Assembly (NCBI RefSeq): GCF_949774925.1
Contig: NZ_OX458932.1
Location: 1,488,001 to 1,552,000, forward strand
DNA length: 64,000 bases
Origin: Candidatus Methylacidiphilum fumarolicum
GTDB lineage: Bacteria > Verrucomicrobiota > Verrucomicrobiia > Methylacidiphilales > Methylacidiphilaceae
Direction of reading: 5' to 3'
The position numbers and the translations under genes were made by a program. Below, in pieces: positions 1 to 9,218 of this stretch. The notes beneath the pieces were generated by a model. The model did no database searches. It worked only from the letters and a program-made list of their open reading frames with translations, and was not told the origin of the DNA. Every line of letters starts with the position of its first letter. Position 1 is the stretch's first letter.

Positions 1-374
1 AGACCTACAGTCAGCAAAAACCGTTTTGATTTTTTAATTAAGTAGTCCTCCATCATAATCAACTTGATCAATATTTTTGCCCTCACATTTTTGAAATTGC
101 ATTCATATCACTAGCTTTTCCTCAGGTCTTCTAAGCTCTGGTATTCCTTAAGGTTGAGCTGAGCTGTGTATGGTAAGATTTTTCTCTGCTTCAAATAGCC
201 CAATCAATAATTTCAGACTACTAATCAGCCAACTTCATCAATAGTGTTGGGAACTTTATCGGTCTAATCAAACGAACATCATACTGCACCACTTAGCCAC
301 TTTAAAGGAGGTTTGAAATTCGTCTCTTTTCTCTTCTTCGTTTAAGAAGTTCGTTTTATATTTTTTTATTCCTT
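1..374. other. Intergenic region upstream of umuDC
   Basis: No convincing gene is visible. The stretch is AT-rich and ends just before the umuD ATG. A strong SD-like string (aaaggaggt) lies near 304-312, but the only start codon beside it is too close for normal spacing. I could not identify an SOS operator; the LexA box of this lineage is not known to me. Confidence 0.4.
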
Positions 375-965
375 ATGAAAGAAAAACTTGAAGATCGCGA
401 TTTGGAAAGGAACGAGCTTTGTGACAAGCAGCTTGAAGCTTTCCCCACTGCCAAGCTTTCTTCTTATCCTCTTGAAGGGCTATCGACTGAGAATCAACCA
501 GCCTTGGCTTTCCTATCGGAAGAAAAAGTCGCTGTGTTTTACAGATTAAAAAAAGAAGAAAGGCCTTGGGAATATCCTCTTTATGGTAGCCTGGTTGCTG
601 CCGGCTTTCCCAATCCGGGTGACGATTATCTAGAAAAAAGTTTGAGTCTAGACGAACTTCTGGTTAAAAGGCCCTCGTCCACTTTTTTTGTCAGAACCAG
701 CGGACACTCGATGGAAGGAGAAGGAATTCGAAACGGCGACATTCTGGTAGTCGACAGAGCTGAAACACCGAAAAACGGATCGATTGTGGTAGCAGCTATC
801 AATGGAGAGCTAGCAGTTAAAAAGCTGCGGATAGAAGGAGGTAGAGCTTGGCTACTATCGGTGCCGCACCATCGAGAAAGCAAAACTTTTTCTATGGAAA
901 TAAAAGAGGAAATAGAGTTAGTGATCTGGGGAGTGGTTACCGCCGTCATTCACAAGGTTGGTTAG
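375..965 (+). CDS. umuD: UmuD-like S24 peptidase, polymerase V accessory subunit
   Basis: This is a UmuD-type self-cleaving protein of the LexA/S24 family, which activates the translesion polymerase UmuC after RecA-stimulated autocleavage. The cleavage site AAGFPNP is visible, with Ala76-Gly77 as the likely scissile bond. The catalytic Ser112 lies in [10 protein letters not shown] and the catalytic Lys149 in LAVKKL; their 37-residue spacing equals that of E. coli UmuD. The protein has 196 residues, about 50 more at the N-terminus than classical UmuD, and no later Met offers a shorter start. That extension (residues 1-52) is highly charged and of unknown role. The umuC ATG follows one base after the stop, so the two genes are probably translationally coupled and co-transcribed. 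Confidence 0.9.
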   Translation: MKEKLEDRDLERNELCDKQLEAFPTAKLSSYPLEGLSTENQPALAFLSEEKVAVFYRLKKEERPWEYPLYGSLVAAGFPNPGDDYLEKSLSLDELLVKRPSSTFFVRTSGHSMEGEGIRNGDILVVDRAETPKNGSIVVAAINGELAVKKLRIEGGRAWLLSVPHHRESKTFSMEIKEEIELVIWGVVTAVIHKVG

Positions 966-966
966 C

Positions 967-2232
967 ATGAATAAGCAGAAAAGATTTGGCCTCATCGACT
1001 GCGATAACTTTTATGTTTCCTGCGAGCGGTTGTTTAATCCTTCTCTGGAAGGCAAACCGGTGGTGGTGCTTTCAAATAACGACGGTTGTGTTGTCTCCAG
1101 ATCTAAAGAAGCTAAGGCCCTGGGGATTCCGATGGGAGCTCCTTTTTTTCAGTGGAAAGAGTTTTTTCAATCCCATAAGTTGATAGCTCTTTCGAGCAAC
1201 TACACTCTCTATGGGGACATCAGTAGCAGGGTCATGGAGCTTGTCGAAGCCTCCGCTCCTTTGGTAGAAGTGTACAGTATCGACGAGACCTGGGTGGACC
1301 TAACGGATAGCCCTTCACCCTATGAATATGCAAGGGAATTAAGAAAAAAAATCTGGAGGTGGACTGGCATTCCCGTAACCATAGGCATTGGGCCTACGAA
1401 AACGCTAGCGAAAGTCGCTTCAAAAATTGCGAAAAAAATGGATAATCTGCGGGGAGTCAATTTTCTTTCTAACGAGGATCAAATAATCGCAGCGTTGAGC
1501 ATCATAGATGTAGAAGATGTCTGGGGGATAGGCCACAGGCTAGCTGCAAAACTAAAAGAACTTAAGATCCACAGTGGCCTTGACTTGAGGAATGCGGATC
1601 CTTTCCATATAAGAAAACTATTCTCCGTGATGCTAGAACGAACGGTATGGGAACTAAGAGGGATAAGTTGTTTTGATTTCGAAGAAAACGCCAAACCGCC
1701 AAAGCAGATCCTTTCATCGCAGACTTTTGGAAAAGCTCTTTTTCAACTGGACGAGCTAAAAGCAGCTATGGCTAATTTTGTGAATGAAGCCGGAGGAAAG
1801 CTCAGACGCTTCGGTCTGGCCGCTGGAAGCATGACAGTATTCGTCAGGCATGGGTCTTTTCCCGGGCAAGTAACCTCAGCAACTCTCCGGTTTATAGAGC
1901 CAGTGGAAGATACGATCACTCTGTTGGACAAAGGAGAAAGTCTTCTCCAGTCCGTTTACAAACCCAACAGAACCTATACAAAATCAGGAGTACTTCTTTT
2001 CGATCTTCAGCCAAGAGAAAATCATCAGCTCGCTTTCTGGTCGAGAAAAGAGGAAAAAGAAGAAAAATTACGTACTCTTTCTCAACTTTTGGATGATTGG
2101 TCCATGGGGAGAAGCAAGCCAGCCCTGAGGGTAGGAACAGAACTGTTCAGCGAAAATTGGCGGCTGCGAGCAGAAAGGAAAACCCCTAGCTACACGAGCA
2201 GATGGAAAGAAATTCCCACAGTCCGGGCCTGA
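967..2232 (+). CDS. umuC: UmuC-like Y-family DNA polymerase V catalytic subunit
   Basis: This is a Y-family translesion DNA polymerase. The N-terminus [16 protein letters not shown] carries the first metal-binding Asp. [18 protein letters not shown] is typical of UmuC, and [10 protein letters not shown] holds the catalytic SIDE/D motif. A helix-hairpin-helix region ([14 protein letters not shown]) and a little-finger domain follow. The length of about 421 residues is normal for UmuC. I prefer the ATG at 967 over the TTG at 958, because it begins directly after the umuD stop and the alignable sequence starts nearby. It is the second gene of the umuDC operon, probably induced by DNA damage. Confidence 0.93.
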   Translation: MNKQKRFGLIDCDNFYVSCERLFNPSLEGKPVVVLSNNDGCVVSRSKEAKALGIPMGAPFFQWKEFFQSHKLIALSSNYTLYGDISSRVMELVEASAPLVEVYSIDETWVDLTDSPSPYEYARELRKKIWRWTGIPVTIGIGPTKTLAKVASKIAKKMDNLRGVNFLSNEDQIIAALSIIDVEDVWGIGHRLAAKLKELKIHSGLDLRNADPFHIRKLFSVMLERTVWELRGISCFDFEENAKPPKQILSSQTFGKALFQLDELKAAMANFVNEAGGKLRRFGLAAGSMTVFVRHGSFPGQVTSATLRFIEPVEDTITLLDKGESLLQSVYKPNRTYTKSGVLLFDLQPRENHQLAFWSRKEEKEEKLRTLSQLLDDWSMGRSKPALRVGTELFSENWRLRAERKTPSYTSRWKEIPTVRA

Positions 2233-2560
2233 ACTCTGGAAAGTTAAGAAATTGGCGTTTTACGAGCTTATAGCTCGATGCCAGAAAACCCAGCGCTCTT
2301 AAAGATGTATGCCAACAGTCCGGACAGGACAAAAGGAAGGATAAGCAGGATAGGAAACGTCTGCTTTTGTAAAAAGGCGAGCAGAGGATGTACAATGAAA
2401 ATTAGCGTAATGAGACGCAGCAAAAACAAAAGACAATGTAGAGCGTATATAGGTAGGCAATACAAGGATCGGTTCTGAATAGCAAAAAGAGGATAAAAAG
2501 AGGATATAGAAAGACAGGGTAACCTGTTGGAATTATTTTTAGTAAAACAGAATAAGAAGT
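2233..2560. other. Intergenic; possible small hydrophobic ORF on the minus strand (2268-2465)
   Basis: No recognised gene. On the minus strand, 2268-2465 is open for 65 codons from a TTG start and reads as two or three hydrophobic segments (for example LLFLLRLITLIFIVHPLLAF). It could be a small membrane protein or chance, and no ribosome binding site supports it. The stretch separates umuC from the IS605 relic. Confidence 0.25.
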
Positions 2561-2564
2561 TTAC

Positions 2565-3660
2565 GAGTGAACGCCGGGAAAGGCCACACTTTTAAGAGTG
2601 GGATGAGAGGCGATCTCATAATGAGATATATTGCAGATATCTCATGATTGTATTATGATGTAACTTTGGACGGGAAACGATGGAAGCGATCAAAAACAGC
2701 CGTATACAATATTGGTTATCAGCTCATCTGGTGTCCCAAATATCGCCGTCCGGTTTTGGTGGGTGAAGTAGCGGCAGCGGCTAAAAGAGCTATTGCACGA
2801 GAAAGCCAGAAAAATCGAAGTGGAGATTGTGCAGGTAGAAGTTATGCCTGACCATATACACGAGTTCGCAAAGACCATTCCAACGAACAGCCCCACTTTA
2901 TCGTACAGCAGTTGAAAGGCTACCCTATAGAATATTAAGGGGAATTTCTATTATAAATCGATTGGTGGAGAAGTAGGAGTGGACTTTGGTATTGATTCGA
3001 AATTAACTCTATCTAACGGGATAAAGATAGACTTTGAATGGCAAGAGTTCACTAGGCTCAAGCGACTACAGAGAAAACTCACAAAGTTGAAAAACGATTC
3101 AAAGAATAAGAGCAAAGTTCAGAATCTTCTTAAAAAGGAACATGAGGAGATAAGAAACAAGCGAAAGGATGCCCAGAACAAGACTTTAGCATTTCTTAAA
3201 CTACACAGAGGAGTTGTCTTCCAGGAAGATTTTCTAAAGGATTGGGCAAGGCTCTTTGGCCGTCAGGTTCACGCCTCGGGTATAGGCGAACTGAAATCGA
3301 GGTTGAGGAACAGTCTTGAAACGCCTGTCTTCATAGGTAGATATGAACCAACTACTTAAGAGTGCTTTGCCTGCGGGAAACGACATAAGCTATCGATCTC
3401 AGACAGAACTCTCAAATGTTCTTGTTCCTGGGCTAGCGACCGTGATATTAATGCCGCCCTGGTTATTTTAAGAAAAGGGCTTGGCTTGAGCTATGATCAG
3501 ACCGTAGGGCTGGACCGTTCCGAACTAACGCCTCTGGAGAAGGAGACCGCTGCACGGATACTGAGAAGTAATTCTCATATTCGTGGAAGTTTCCTTCGAG
3601 GAAAGAGGAAGCCCACCCTTTTAAAGGTGGAAGGAGGTCACAATTATATCAGAGATAAGC
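2565..3660 (+). mobile_element. IS200/IS605-family element relic with both subterminal hairpins
   Basis: Both ends carry matching imperfect hairpins: CCACACTTTTAAGAGTGG at 2584-2601 and CCACCCTTTTAAAGGTGG at 3613-3630. This is the subterminal structure recognised by Y1 HUH transposases. Between them lie a frameshifted TnpA fragment and the C-terminal half of TnpB in the same direction. The total of about 1.1 kb is well below the usual 1.7-2 kb, so an internal deletion removed the end of tnpA and the start of tnpB. The exact outer boundaries are not visible. The right-end hairpin region is where TnpB guide RNAs normally arise. Confidence 0.75.
2648..2960 (+). pseudogene. IS200-type TnpA transposase, frameshifted relic
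   Basis: The 5' part encodes YNIGYQLIWCPKYRRPVL, the classic N-terminus of Y1 (HUH) transposases. A frameshift near 2800-2815 moves the reading to another frame. That frame encodes EVEIVQVEVMPDHIHEF, the DHxH region with the HUH metal ligands, then a TNSP/LKGYP-like continuation. The catalytic Tyr region further downstream is missing. The gene cannot make an active transposase. Confidence 0.75.
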
Positions 3661-3671
3661 AGAGGAATTAA
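2979..3671 (+). pseudogene. TnpB (IS605 OrfB, RNA-guided nuclease) C-terminal relic
   Basis: The segment begins at VDFGIDSKLTLSNG, which contains the first RuvC Asp. It continues through an Arg/Lys-rich helical stretch to VVFQEDF, the second RuvC acid. A stop at 3357-3359 separates this from CFACGKRHKL...LKCSCSWASDRDINAALVI in the following bases, which is the zinc ribbon and the third RuvC Asp (DRDINAA). The zinc-ribbon part is in frame with 3486-3671, the tail of the protein. The N-terminal guide- and DNA-binding half is absent. It is a decayed, inactive copy with the RuvC residues still readable. Confidence 0.75.
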
Positions 3672-3996
3672 CTAGTGATTTCTTTGCAGATATCCTTCTT
3701 CAAAAGAAGCAACGTTTGTCAGTGTAAAATGAAGCCTGTAAAGGAGCAAGATGATAAGATGGGAGGAAGAGAAACAGTCTTACATTACTTTTAGTTAAAC
3801 GATGCGACCAAGCTATTTTTTCATAGTTGGCGGCCAACTCATTACATGCCTTACAACGCTGGATGCGTATCCTTAAACACTATAAAAAGCATAAAGGTAC
3901 CAGGTCTCTATAGTTTTATTCTCTTAACCCATACTTCACATCAGATAATATAAAAAACACAGCAAGGCAGACACGGAAATGATGATGATTGGTCAT
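3672..3996. other. Intergenic, nothing recognised
   Basis: About 325 bases between the IS relic and the end of the glycosyltransferase gene. I see no ORF of note, no tRNA and no clear terminator. Confidence 0.4.
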
Positions 3997-5253
3997 TCAA
4001 TCATTCTTTTTATTAATCATTTCATTGAACTGTCGACCCACTTCCATTAGCTTTTGAGCATAATGAATTGGCGTGTGATGAGCTAAAACATATTCCTTTG
4101 CCCTATTGCCCATTTTTATAAGTTCAGATCGGTTAAAAAGAGACATTTTCAAAATTTCCTCCAGCTCTTTTTCAGCAGACTCCGGATTAAGCTTGAAAAC
4201 GAGTGTATTGGGCAGCTCTGCATACCAGCCTACGTTTAAAACTACCACAGGCTTAGACAAAAGCATTTGATTAAGCAGCGAACTTGATGTTTCTCCCATT
4301 GTCGGATCCCTTAAGGCAATGCAGAGATCAACGCATGAAAGAATTTCTTGCACCTTTTCAGGCTCTTGATATCCAAAGATCTTCACAATGGCTTGCAGTT
4401 TATATTTTTTCGCAAGACTGTGAATATTATACCAAAAGAATGTCCCTCCAACGATCCAGTATTCCATATGCTTTTGCAGCATGGGATTCGATTGCAATAC
4501 CTTGAACACCAGTTCATAGGCTTTATTAGGAAGCACATAGCCGAAAGTTGCTGCAATGAGTTTTGGTCTGTCCTTTGGAACCGAAAAGCTATACGAGTTG
4601 GACCGCAAAGAAGCCAGAGCCTCCTCAGGCAACGTATAAGGAAGATCAATCTTAACAACCGGTTTCGATAAAAACTTCTTTTTAATGTTTTGCAGAGCAA
4701 AATCAGAATGGACGACCAGCGCAGATGCCTTGGAAATGACTTCTTCATTCATTGGGTACCAAAGGATGGAATGCTCTACATAAATTTTTTTTAAAAAATT
4801 CAAGATGGCCGTACGCCTATCTACTGCTGTGTTTGTTGTGATCAAATCCAAAGCGTATAATTCTTTGAATTTTTCTATGTAGCCTGAAAAATTTCTTTTT
4901 TCGATTAAATAATAACCAGCGTAAAAGAACTGCAGCACGTAATCGTGCAGAATCACTATTCCAGGATATCTCAACAACAACTCGTAAACATAGGAATGAA
5001 AGCGAAAATCATTACTCATGTTAAAGAAGACTAGATCACAGGCTTCCACTTGCTCCAACACCTTCCAATTGATCCGAGCCTTTTCGACATACCGTACAAC
5101 CAGACAATCCCTAACCAAGGATTCCGTTGGCCAATAATCTTCCACAAATAAGATGAGTTTGGAAAATTTCTTTAAATAAGTCAGAACATTACGACTGAAA
5201 TCAGCAATCCCAGATTTTTTCGGAGGTAAAGGACTAAACCAAGCGATTTTCAC
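3997..5253 (-). CDS. GT4-type glycosyltransferase
   Basis: The protein begins MKIAWFSPLPPKKSGIADFS, the N-terminal Rossmann strand and sugar-acceptor loop of GT-B glycosyltransferases. The C-terminal half contains KLIAATFGYVLPNKAYE and then EPEKVQEILSCVDLCIALRDP. Around GETSSSLLNQMLLSKPVVV lies the nucleotide-sugar-binding ESSS/E-like region of family GT4. Length (418 residues) is usual. The start codon is GTG with no strong SD. No sugar-polymer operon surrounds it, so donor and acceptor cannot be named. An envelope polysaccharide or glycolipid role is likely. Confidence 0.8.
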   Translation of the reverse strand: MKIAWFSPLPPKKSGIADFSRNVLTYLKKFSKLILFVEDYWPTESLVRDCLVVRYVEKARINWKVLEQVEACDLVFFNMSNDFRFHSYVYELLLRYPGIVILHDYVLQFFYAGYYLIEKRNFSGYIEKFKELYALDLITTNTAVDRRTAILNFLKKIYVEHSILWYPMNEEVISKASALVVHSDFALQNIKKKFLSKPVVKIDLPYTLPEEALASLRSNSYSFSVPKDRPKLIAATFGYVLPNKAYELVFKVLQSNPMLQKHMEYWIVGGTFFWYNIHSLAKKYKLQAIVKIFGYQEPEKVQEILSCVDLCIALRDPTMGETSSSLLNQMLLSKPVVVLNVGWYAELPNTLVFKLNPESAEKELEEILKMSLFNRSELIKMGNRAKEYVLAHHTPIHYAQKLMEVGRQFNEMINKKND

Positions 5254-5377
5254 CTATGTAAGTTTTTCCAATGCAATTATCTCCATCTTTCAGATGAAAC
5301 ACAACAATTTCTTCTTAGGAATAATCCTTTCGGCTATTTTCTCATCATTTATCAAGGGAAAAAATCGATATTGGTTC

Positions 5378-5539
5378 TTACCTATGAAACATTCTTTCAT
5401 ATGGGCTTGATTGGTTGACGGCTGAAAAAAACAGCAAACCAAAATAAAGAAGAGAAAGCAACAAAAGAATCAGAAAAACATAAAAACTGGTTTTTCCGGA
5501 TTCCTTTTTTGATGGATCTTTTTTCTCATCATTTTTCAT
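5378..5539 (-). CDS. Small single-span membrane protein (53 aa), hypothetical
   Basis: This short ORF reads MKNDEKKDPSKKESGKTSF followed by a strongly hydrophobic segment (YVFLILLLLSLLYFGLLFF) and a short polar tail. A charged cytoplasmic N-terminus, one membrane span and a short outside tail are typical of real bacterial small membrane proteins. No clear SD precedes the ATG. It lies between the glycosyltransferase and slp-like genes, all on the minus strand. The function is unknown; chance cannot be excluded. Confidence 0.45.
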   Translation of the reverse strand: MKNDEKKDPSKKESGKTSFYVFLILLLLSLLYFGLLFFSAVNQSSPYERMFHR

Positions 5540-5706
5540 TACTGCTAGAAGATTGTAAAAGAAGATCAGTTTCTATTAAAGAAAGATACCCAACAAAACC
5601 ATTGAAAAATTTTTGAGAATATATCTTAGGATTCCTAAGGTGATTAATAGTCTTTAAAATTTATTCTCATTCCTATTGATGAAGAGCATTAAAAAAATCG
5701 ATATAT

Positions 5707-6162
5707 CTAATAAGTATCTGCCCAAAGATGAATATGTGAAGCAGATATTACTGGGTATTTATAGAATCTTTTTCCGATGATTCCTGGCTGTACGCGACTT
5801 AGTCTTCCTATTACAGTTACACTTTTTCCTCTAGTATAAATGGTAGGGTCTAGAAACTTTCTGGTGGAGACTAGAAACCTTCCATAGCTCAAGTCCGTTG
5901 TAAGAGGCACCTTAAAGCTTTTAGATAGGGGTTTGTGAATGACCTCTATTAAAGATCTATCGGGTAGGTTTTGAACCTGAGCAATGACTCCTCCTATAAA
6001 TAATCGAGTTCCAATATAAGCTTCGGGATGAGCCATAATGGCAGAAAAAGAAGGTTCGGTTTTAAGAATGAGCTTTTCTTCTTTAGTAAAGGGACCTGCT
6101 AGAGAAAAAGTTGCTGTAGAAAAAAAGAGGAGAATGCAAAATAGGAGAGACTTTATCCCCAT
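5707..6162 (-). CDS. Slp-family envelope protein lacking the lipobox cysteine
   Basis: The 151-residue protein has a signal peptide (residues 1-22) and resembles the Slp family of outer-membrane starvation lipoproteins. FSAIMAHPEAYIGTRLFIGGVI matches the family pattern of PxxYxGxxVxxGGxI, and the C-terminal IGKRFYKYPVISASHIHLW fits the usual conserved end. Unlike Slp there is no Cys at the signal-peptide junction (SLAGPFT), so it should be periplasmic or peripherally bound rather than lipidated. The family role in envelope or acid stress is only loosely defined. Confidence 0.7.
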   Translation of the reverse strand: MGIKSLLFCILLFFSTATFSLAGPFTKEEKLILKTEPSFSAIMAHPEAYIGTRLFIGGVIAQVQNLPDRSLIEVIHKPLSKSFKVPLTTDLSYGRFLVSTRKFLDPTIYTRGKSVTVIGRLSRVQPGIIGKRFYKYPVISASHIHLWADTY

Positions 6163-6319
6163 AAAAAAAAATATTCAATTTATAATTAAAAAAGAAAATT
6201 TTCTAAATTCAAAAGAATCAATTTTCCAAGGTGCTAAAAGCTTTTTTTAAGGAAGGTTAAAAAACGTTATGTTGATCAATCATGAAAAATTGTCTGCATA
6301 CTTTTTACCTCTGATCAAA

Positions 6320-6840
6320 TGATGGTTTGAACATACTTACGGTGTTCCCATGGATGTTCAAAAAGTGCTTTGGCCTATTGTAGGAGAAGTGAAAAATGTT
6401 GTCGTATCTTCTCCGACGGGCTCAGCAAAAACTTTAGCAGCATTCCTTGAAGTTATTGGACCTATGACCTGACTATTGAAAAATCTACGCCGAGATTGTC
6501 AAAAGCCACTGAGCCAGTTGTTCCAACTGAAAAAAATGAAAAGCTTGTGAGAATGTTGCTGCGTCGTTACGGTATTTTTTAAAAACTCTTCGATGAAGAA
6601 AAAGCTTATTATGCGCTATGGGCTCAGTTGCTCTCTATCCTTAGGCTTATGGGAATGCAAGAAGAACTCTTAGCCAGTCAATTTATCAATGGAATCGGTG
6701 GAAAACAGCTCTTGCTATCTGAGGCCATTTCAATGCTTAAAAAAATAAAAGAAAAGGCACCTGATCCCTTCTAACCTCCATATCAGCTTTTGATCCCTCC
6801 TCTCTTAGCGAAATAATTGAGAAGCTAGTCAAACAGTAAA
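6320..6840 (+). pseudogene. Lhr-like DEAD/DEAH helicase relic
   Basis: From 6323 the plus strand reads WFEHTYGVPMDVQKVLWPI and then VVVSSPTGSAKTLAAFL. This is the Q-motif and Walker A region of Lhr-type helicases, with the usual GSGKT changed to GSAKT. A stop follows near 6468. Further on, SQFINGIGGKQLLLSEAISML resembles the far C-terminal GRFVxGFxGEQFALPEA segment of the same family. About 1,300 residues of the normal protein are missing between the two parts, so this is a deletion scar of a large helicase gene. Confidence 0.6.
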
Positions 6841-6939
6841 ATAGACTCGTTCATTAAAAAAAAGAGCTGTCACAGATCTTTAAAACAAATGGCCTCCAAC
6901 AAGAGGAAAATTTAGCATAGAAACTGAAAGTGATAATTA

Positions 6940-7734
6940 TTAAGACTCAAAGTTTTCGTTCTCTGCCTTTAATAAGAAAATATGGTCTTTAGGGTCATAG
7001 TCGAGCTTTTCCAGCTGCTTGGCTTTTCTTCGGATCAAAGAGGTCCACCAATTTGAAATTTGGCGAGTAGTTTTTCCAAGTTTACAGGCAAGATCCTTAT
7101 TAGAAATTCTGCCTCCTGCTTCAGCCAGTATAGCCAGAACTTTTTCTGTCCTTATATTATCCTGTCCTCTTCTAGAAGATTCCACAAATTTAAAACGAGA
7201 TTTTTCAAGTTTGATATTTTTTAACTCCTTCCTATGTCTGCTTAAAAACACCCTTAAGGAACTCGATTTGACTCCTAATTTAGCAGCTAAGTCATCGATA
7301 TGTATTGGAGCTTCTTTAACAATTTCAATAAATTTTTCTACGGTCAGCCGGCTCCGACGTCTTAGAAAGGGTGGGATGACTGCAGGCTGAACGATTTTTT
7401 TCCTTGCGATCCGTTCTTTTCCAACAAACTCAATATCCTGCGAATGCACCGTAAGCATTTTCCCTATGGTATCCTTTGGACAACGAAGTTTATCAGAGAG
7501 CTCATCAAGACTAATTCCTGATTCTCCTGCTTCTTCAATCATCTTTAATAAAACATCCAAAGACGGTTCTGGAGATTTACTCTCCAAAGTCTCCACACTC
7601 ATATTCTGTAATTTGTCATTCGCAAGATGTAACGAGACAATAGATTTAATAAGCTCGTTGACTAGATTGATAGTTTCATCCGGCAAGGTTCGAAGTTGAA
7701 TGGCTGTAGCCAAAAATTTTTCATAGGCTTTCAT
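6940..7734 (-). CDS. Multi-winged-helix putative DNA-binding protein
   Basis: I do not recognise a named family. The protein carries at least three helix-turn-helix-like modules: GISLDELSDKLRCPKDTIGKML, APIHIDDLAAKLGVKSSSLRVFL and GRISNKDLACKLGKTTRQISNW. Each has the small-residue turn and amphipathic second helix of a winged helix. The N-terminal 60 residues look like a helical, possibly dimerising region. I prefer the Met at 7734 (MKAYEKF) to the one at 7752, which adds only six residues. Repeated HTH units suggest cooperative DNA binding or a nucleoid role. It stands alone, with the Lhr relic downstream on the opposite strand. Confidence 0.6.
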   Translation of the reverse strand: MKAYEKFLATAIQLRTLPDETINLVNELIKSIVSLHLANDKLQNMSVETLESKSPEPSLDVLLKMIEEAGESGISLDELSDKLRCPKDTIGKMLTVHSQDIEFVGKERIARKKIVQPAVIPPFLRRRSRLTVEKFIEIVKEAPIHIDDLAAKLGVKSSSLRVFLSRHRKELKNIKLEKSRFKFVESSRRGQDNIRTEKVLAILAEAGGRISNKDLACKLGKTTRQISNWWTSLIRRKAKQLEKLDYDPKDHIFLLKAENENFES

Positions 7735-7752
7735 AATAAAAATATGAATCAA

Positions 7753-8102
7753 AGCTATTAATAATTACAAGATAGAATACAAAAAAATCTTCTTTTTTTG
7801 TAGTATGCATGCCTTCATATTGAAACTTCAGAAGCCGTCTCTTCGTTAAAACCTTAAAAATATTTCATTGATTGTATAACTTTTTTAGTTTTTCGATTTT
7901 TTATTGACAGTACCGAGTTATTGATTTAATGCTTCCATTCTTATTTCTAAAAAGCTGTTCGGTTCTCTATTATAGATTAGCTGTAAGGATTGGGCAGCAA
8001 ATACAATCTTTTCCTACTCTTTGGAAAATATAGAAGAACTTCTATTTTAAGGAATAGGAAATAACTAAGGATTCTCTGATATATAGAAAGGTATAGTAAT
8101 TT
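7753..8102. promoter_or_regulatory. Divergent intergenic region with a candidate sigma-70-type promoter
   Basis: The region separates divergent genes and is very AT-rich. A good -35 box TTGACA lies at 7904-7909, with a weak -10 TAATGC at 7927-7932 after a 17-base spacer, pointing towards the kinase-like gene at 8103. The -10 match is poor, so the call is tentative. Confidence 0.3.
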
Positions 8103-9218
8103 ATGATTTTCTCTTCGTTTGTTTCCAACCGGAAAAACAAAAGGGTCCCCAAGGATTATGAAGATTGGGAAAAAAATTTTCCAAACCTGTTTTTTTTAGA
8201 AGCAAATCAACCGAAAGTTGAAAGCTATTTACAATCGATCCAATTTTTAAACCCTAAAGAATCGATTTTATCCTTAACAACTGAATCGGCACATAGAATA
8301 GATAAAATTATCAGAGTAGAAACCTCACATAGAACATTCCTTTTAAAACAATCCAGGCCATGGATTGATTGTTGTCCTTCCAATCGAGCACCTATGAGCC
8401 GAATCTTGAAAGAAGCAGAGTTTTATTTGCTTTGTTCCAAAGATCCTATACTGAGAAGCTATGTGTCCTCTCTCCTTTATGTGGACCGAACAAACTATTT
8501 GCTCATCTTATCAGAGCTCGGGGAAAAAGATTGCTCAGCAATCTATGAAAAAGAGCCCTTCTCTTTCGACGAACTAACTTCCCTCCTCGATTTTTTATCT
8601 TATCTGCACTCTTCCTTTTACAAAAAGAAAATGATTGTAAAATTCGAGAATCAAGCAATGCGTAAGTACCACTGGAGGAATCTTTTTGTTATCCCCATGA
8701 AACAAAAAAAATCGCTTTCGGATTGCAAAGAAAACGAAAGTTACGACTGGCTTAAACGAAAGTTTCTTACAGACTGGAAATTTTATTCAGCGATGAAACA
8801 AGCTTCGTATCGCTACTTAGACCAAGGTCCAACACTGATTCATGGAAATTTTTTACCCCCAAGCTGGATCCGTACGAGAACCGGTATTGGCATATCCGAT
8901 TTTGAATCGATGATTTGTGGGAGACCAGAAATCGATATAGGTCTACTTTTATCCCATCTTCTTCTAGCTGGATTAGTGGAGCATTTTTTTTATGCTTTAA
9001 ACTATTATAAATTACCAGAGAGCTTTGAGATAACTTTTGCATTTAAAATCGCTGGAGCTGAAATCTTTCGAAGATGCATAGGACCAGGCGCTTTAAGATT
9101 TCTTACACCTCAAAAAAAAGAAAACCTACTTTCTACAAGCTATAAGTTACTAACCGAAGAAAAAGATGTTCTTTTTAAATCGATTCGTAAGACGCTTAAC
9201 CGGCAATTGACTTTTTAG
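8103..9218 (+). CDS. Aminoglycoside-phosphotransferase/MTR-kinase-fold protein with altered catalytic loop
   Basis: The fold resembles methylthioribose kinase and APH-type kinases. FLLKQSRPW (Lys82) fits the ATP-binding lysine, ILKEAEFYLL the helix C Glu, and GPTLIHGNFLPPSW the catalytic loop. ISDFESMICGRPEIDIG is the Mg-binding DFE plus the conserved Asp of the C-lobe. The loop normally reads HGD....N; here it is HGN (residues 247-249), with the second Asn also gone, while Asp266 of DFE is retained. The protein is therefore either a pseudokinase or a divergent enzyme. There are no methionine-salvage neighbours. Length (371 residues) is near that of MtnK. Confidence 0.6.
   Translation: MIFSSFVSNRKNKRVPKDYEDWEKNFPNLFFLEANQPKVESYLQSIQFLNPKESILSLTTESAHRIDKIIRVETSHRTFLLKQSRPWIDCCPSNRAPMSRILKEAEFYLLCSKDPILRSYVSSLLYVDRTNYLLILSELGEKDCSAIYEKEPFSFDELTSLLDFLSYLHSSFYKKKMIVKFENQAMRKYHWRNLFVIPMKQKKSLSDCKENESYDWLKRKFLTDWKFYSAMKQASYRYLDQGPTLIHGNFLPPSWIRTRTGIGISDFESMICGRPEIDIGLLLSHLLLAGLVEHFFYALNYYKLPESFEITFAFKIAGAEIFRRCIGPGALRFLTPQKKENLLSTSYKLLTEEKDVLFKSIRKTLNRQLTF

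Noticed and set aside
300-345. SD-like aaaggaggt followed by TTG and a 10-codon frame before umuD
   Set aside because: Only about one base separates the SD from the TTG, too close for normal initiation, and the peptide has no recognisable attenuator codons.
4348-4671. 107-codon plus-strand ORF inside the glycosyltransferase
   Set aside because: Antisense shadow of a well-supported coding sequence.
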